Source: Erythrobacter sp. SCSIO 43205 (GTDB lineage: Bacteria > Pseudomonadota > Alphaproteobacteria > Sphingomonadales > Sphingomonadaceae). Taken from it: DNA of 64,000 nt. The notes beneath the pieces were generated by a model, which was not told where the DNA came from, made no database searches, and worked only from the letters and a program-made list of their open reading frames with translations. Where the stretch lies: positions 1,364,001 to 1,428,000 of the forward strand of contig NZ_CP063202.1 of NCBI RefSeq assembly GCF_019904235.1, in the 5' to 3' direction. Both the position numbers and the translations under genes were made by a program. Positions 62,148 to 64,000 of the stretch are shown here, piece by piece. The number at the start of each line of letters is the position of its first letter. Position 1 is the stretch's first letter.

Positions 62148-63289
62148 GCGACGTTTGCATAATCGGGGCTGGCATTCACCAGTTCGGCCGCACCGATGGA
62201 GTTTCTGGCGTCGATCAAGGCGTGGCTGCGGTGCGATCTGCATTGTCTAATGCCGGAGTTGAATGGGAGGACATTCAGTTCGCCTATGGCGCGTCCGATG
62301 CGGCTGGTAATCCCGATACTATGGTCGACCGGCTCGGGCTGACCGGGGTGCAATTCATCAATGTTCGTAATGGCTGTGCGGCGGGCGGCTCGGCGCTGTT
62401 TAGTGCACAAATGGCCATCCGCTCTGGCGAATATGATCTTGGCATTGCGGTTGGTTTCGACAAGCATCCGCGCGGCGCATTCGATGCCAAGCCTGCCGAA
62501 TACGGCCTTCCAGAATGGTATGGCGAAGCGGGTTATATGGTCACGACGCAGTTTTTTGCGGCCAAGATCATGCGTTATATGCACCTTCACGGTTTAAGCC
62601 GCGAGGCGCTTGGCCGGGTTGCGGAAAAAGCGTTCCTCAACGGTGCGATTACCCCGCACGCTTGGCGGCGCGAGCCGATTGATCTCGAAACGATCATGCA
62701 GGCGCCGATGATTAGCGACCCGTACTGCAAATTCATGTTCTGCTCTCCGGGTGAAGGCGGGGTGGCTCTTGTCCTTGCGAGTGAGAAGAAGGCGCGCGAA
62801 CTTGGCTGCACGCCGATCCGTTTGAAGGCTGCGACTATGCGAACGCGCCCTCCGGGCAGTTTTGAAGTGTTTGCGCCAAGCGTCGATATTGAGCGCGGGG
62901 GAACTGCCACCGGGCTTGCGAGCAAGGCGGCGTTCGAAACCGCCGGAATCGGTCCAGAGGATATCGACCTTGCACAGTTGCAAGACACCGAATGTGGCGC
63001 AGAAATCATGCACATGGCCGAGAACGGCTTTTGCGCTGATGGCGAGCAGGAAAAGTGGCTGATTGAGGGGCGTACGCGCATCGACGGATCGCTTCCAGTG
63101 AACACCGACGGTGGTTGCCTTGCCTGCGGTGAGCCGATCGGCGCATCGGGCCTGCGGCAAGTTTACGAAAATGTCATTCAACTGCGTGGCGAGGCTGGCG
63201 AACGTCAGGTCCCAGGCAATCCAAAAACCGCCTATAGCCACGTTTACGGCGCGCCGGGCGTTTCAGCAGTTACAATTCTCGAGAGGTAA
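62144..63289 (+). CDS. Thiolase-like/lipid-transfer-type protein (possible acyl-CoA aldolase)
   Basis: This 381-residue thiolase-fold protein has Cys78 in VRNGCAAGGSALFSAQMA at the nucleophile position. The usual C-terminal Gly-His-Pro is instead Gly-Glu-Pro (Glu330, in CLACGEPIGASG). Loss of this His argues against normal thiolysis. Together with the coupled DUF35 gene it suggests the retro-aldolase subtype described for Ltp2/DUF35 pairs in cholesterol side-chain degradation. The acyl-CoA dehydrogenase gene follows by one base. The fold is certain; the reaction is inferred. Confidence 0.88.
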   Translation: MSDVCIIGAGIHQFGRTDGVSGVDQGVAAVRSALSNAGVEWEDIQFAYGASDAAGNPDTMVDRLGLTGVQFINVRNGCAAGGSALFSAQMAIRSGEYDLGIAVGFDKHPRGAFDAKPAEYGLPEWYGEAGYMVTTQFFAAKIMRYMHLHGLSREALGRVAEKAFLNGAITPHAWRREPIDLETIMQAPMISDPYCKFMFCSPGEGGVALVLASEKKARELGCTPIRLKAATMRTRPPGSFEVFAPSVDIERGGTATGLASKAAFETAGIGPEDIDLAQLQDTECGAEIMHMAENGFCADGEQEKWLIEGRTRIDGSLPVNTDGGCLACGEPIGASGLRQVYENVIQLRGEAGERQVPGNPKTAYSHVYGAPGVSAVTILER

Positions 63290-63290
63290 G

Positions 63291-64000
63291 ATGGATATCC
63301 AGCTCTCCAAAGCCGATGAAGAGTTTCGCGATACAGTTCGCGAGTTTTTGGCCACTGAACTATCGCCAACGGTGCGCGAGGCAACGGCGCAAACGCCGAC
63401 CGTTTTTGTTGAGCCTGACATTCACAACGCCTGGGCCGCAGCTCTAAACCGCCGCGGATGGCTCGCTTATCAATGGCCAGCTGAGCACGGCGGCACGGGA
63501 TGGACGCCGGTTCAGCGCTATCTGTTTGAAAAAGAATGCGCTCTTGCAGGTGCGCCCAATCTAACCGTGTTGGGATTGAAGCTGCTTGCACCGGTGATTT
63601 TCACTTATGGCAGCGAGGAGCAGAAGGCTTATTATCTGCCGCGCATTTTGTCGGGTGAGGATTATTGGTGCCAAGGTTTCTCTGAACCGGGTGCTGGTTC
63701 TGATCTTGCATCACTTAAAACCCGCGCGGTTCGGGATGGCGATGAGTATGTCATCAATGGTTCGAAGATTTGGACCACACACGCGCACCACGCCAACCGG
63801 ATGTTTGCGCTCGTGCGCACTGACAATTCCGGGCGCAAGCAACAGGGCATCAGCTTTATCCTGATCGATATGGACACACCCGGCGTTGCGGTTCGTCCGA
63901 TCTACACGCTCGCCGGTGATCATGAGGTCAATCAGGTTTTCCTTGAGGACGTGCGCGTTCCCGCCAGCAATCTCGTCGGTGAAGAAGGGCAGGGGTGGGA
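63291..64000 (+). CDS. Acyl-CoA dehydrogenase, 3'-truncated by the window
   Basis: The ATG at 63291 (GAGAGG upstream) starts a frame that is open to the window end (about 236 codons). It reads MDIQLSKADEEFRDTVREFL, then WLAYQWPAEHGGTGWTPVQR, the FAD segment CQGFSEPGAGSDLASLKTRA and VINGSKIWTTHAHHANRMF. This is the N-terminal and beta domain of a full-length acyl-CoA dehydrogenase. It begins one base after the thiolase-like stop, forming a DUF35, thiolase-like and dehydrogenase operon. The catalytic Glu region lies outside the window. Confidence 0.93.
   Translation, partial: MDIQLSKADEEFRDTVREFLATELSPTVREATAQTPTVFVEPDIHNAWAAALNRRGWLAYQWPAEHGGTGWTPVQRYLFEKECALAGAPNLTVLGLKLLAPVIFTYGSEEQKAYYLPRILSGEDYWCQGFSEPGAGSDLASLKTRAVRDGDEYVINGSKIWTTHAHHANRMFALVRTDNSGRKQQGISFILIDMDTPGVAVRPIYTLAGDHEVNQVFLEDVRVPASNLVGEEGQGW

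Overview
The window looks like a chromosomal segment of an alphaproteobacterium of the order Sphingomonadales, probably close to Erythrobacter, Altererythrobacter or Novosphingobium. The basis is indirect. There are several large TonB-dependent receptors with sphingomonad-style leaders, a protocatechuate 4,5-cleavage gene (ligI), many SDR, NTF2-like and Rieske genes, and moderately high GC with strong third-position bias that produces long antisense shadow frames. I found no tRNA, rRNA, CRISPR array, insertion sequence or phage gene.

Layout. 1-3045: the 3' part of a TPR/CHAT-type putative cysteine protease. 3197-5918: a cupin, tautomerase and aldo/keto reductase operon facing a LysR regulator. 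5919-9850: a decayed aromatic-catabolism zone. It holds an in-frame chimera of a TonB receptor and a LigU/GalD tautomerase, an intact ligI, and C-terminal scraps of a flavin monooxygenase, a DUF3237 protein and another TonB receptor. 9852-21864: mostly housekeeping or general functions (chemoreceptor, TonB receptor, DUF2332 protein, DEAD-box helicase, MscS channel, mmsA, lpdA). 21910-35253: acyl-CoA dehydrogenase, NTF2-like proteins, a Rieske ferredoxin, two MDR oxidoreductases, three SDRs, a TonB receptor, a KSTD-like flavoprotein, an atypical SMR protein and an acyl-CoA ligase. 35380-58928: the core of the island. It has five Rieske oxygenase alpha subunits, a P450, a GFA-family protein, NTF2-like proteins, two further KSTD-like flavoproteins (one with a Tat/lipoprotein leader), six SDRs, a TonB receptor, two TetR regulators and a ThuA-like protein. 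58931-64000: acyl-CoA dehydrogenase, LuxR-type regulator, GNAT, then a DUF35, thiolase-like and acyl-CoA dehydrogenase operon that runs off the window.

How it may work together (inference). The 13.8-kb plus-strand run from 40347 to 54146 starts with an outer-membrane receptor and continues with SDR, P450, Rieske, NTF2-like and KSTD-like genes, mostly with gaps below 80 bases or stop/start overlaps. This fits uptake and stepwise oxidation of a hydrophobic cyclic compound (steroid-, terpenoid- or polycyclic-like). CoA activation and side-chain or ring beta-oxidation would follow (acyl-CoA ligase, acyl-CoA dehydrogenases, DUF35/thiolase-like pair), feeding mmsA and lpdA-type central reactions. 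No Rieske beta subunit of the classical kind and no dedicated Rieske reductase is visible. Several Rieske genes instead sit beside small NTF2-fold proteins, the fold of classical beta subunits. The substrate cannot be read from sequence alone.
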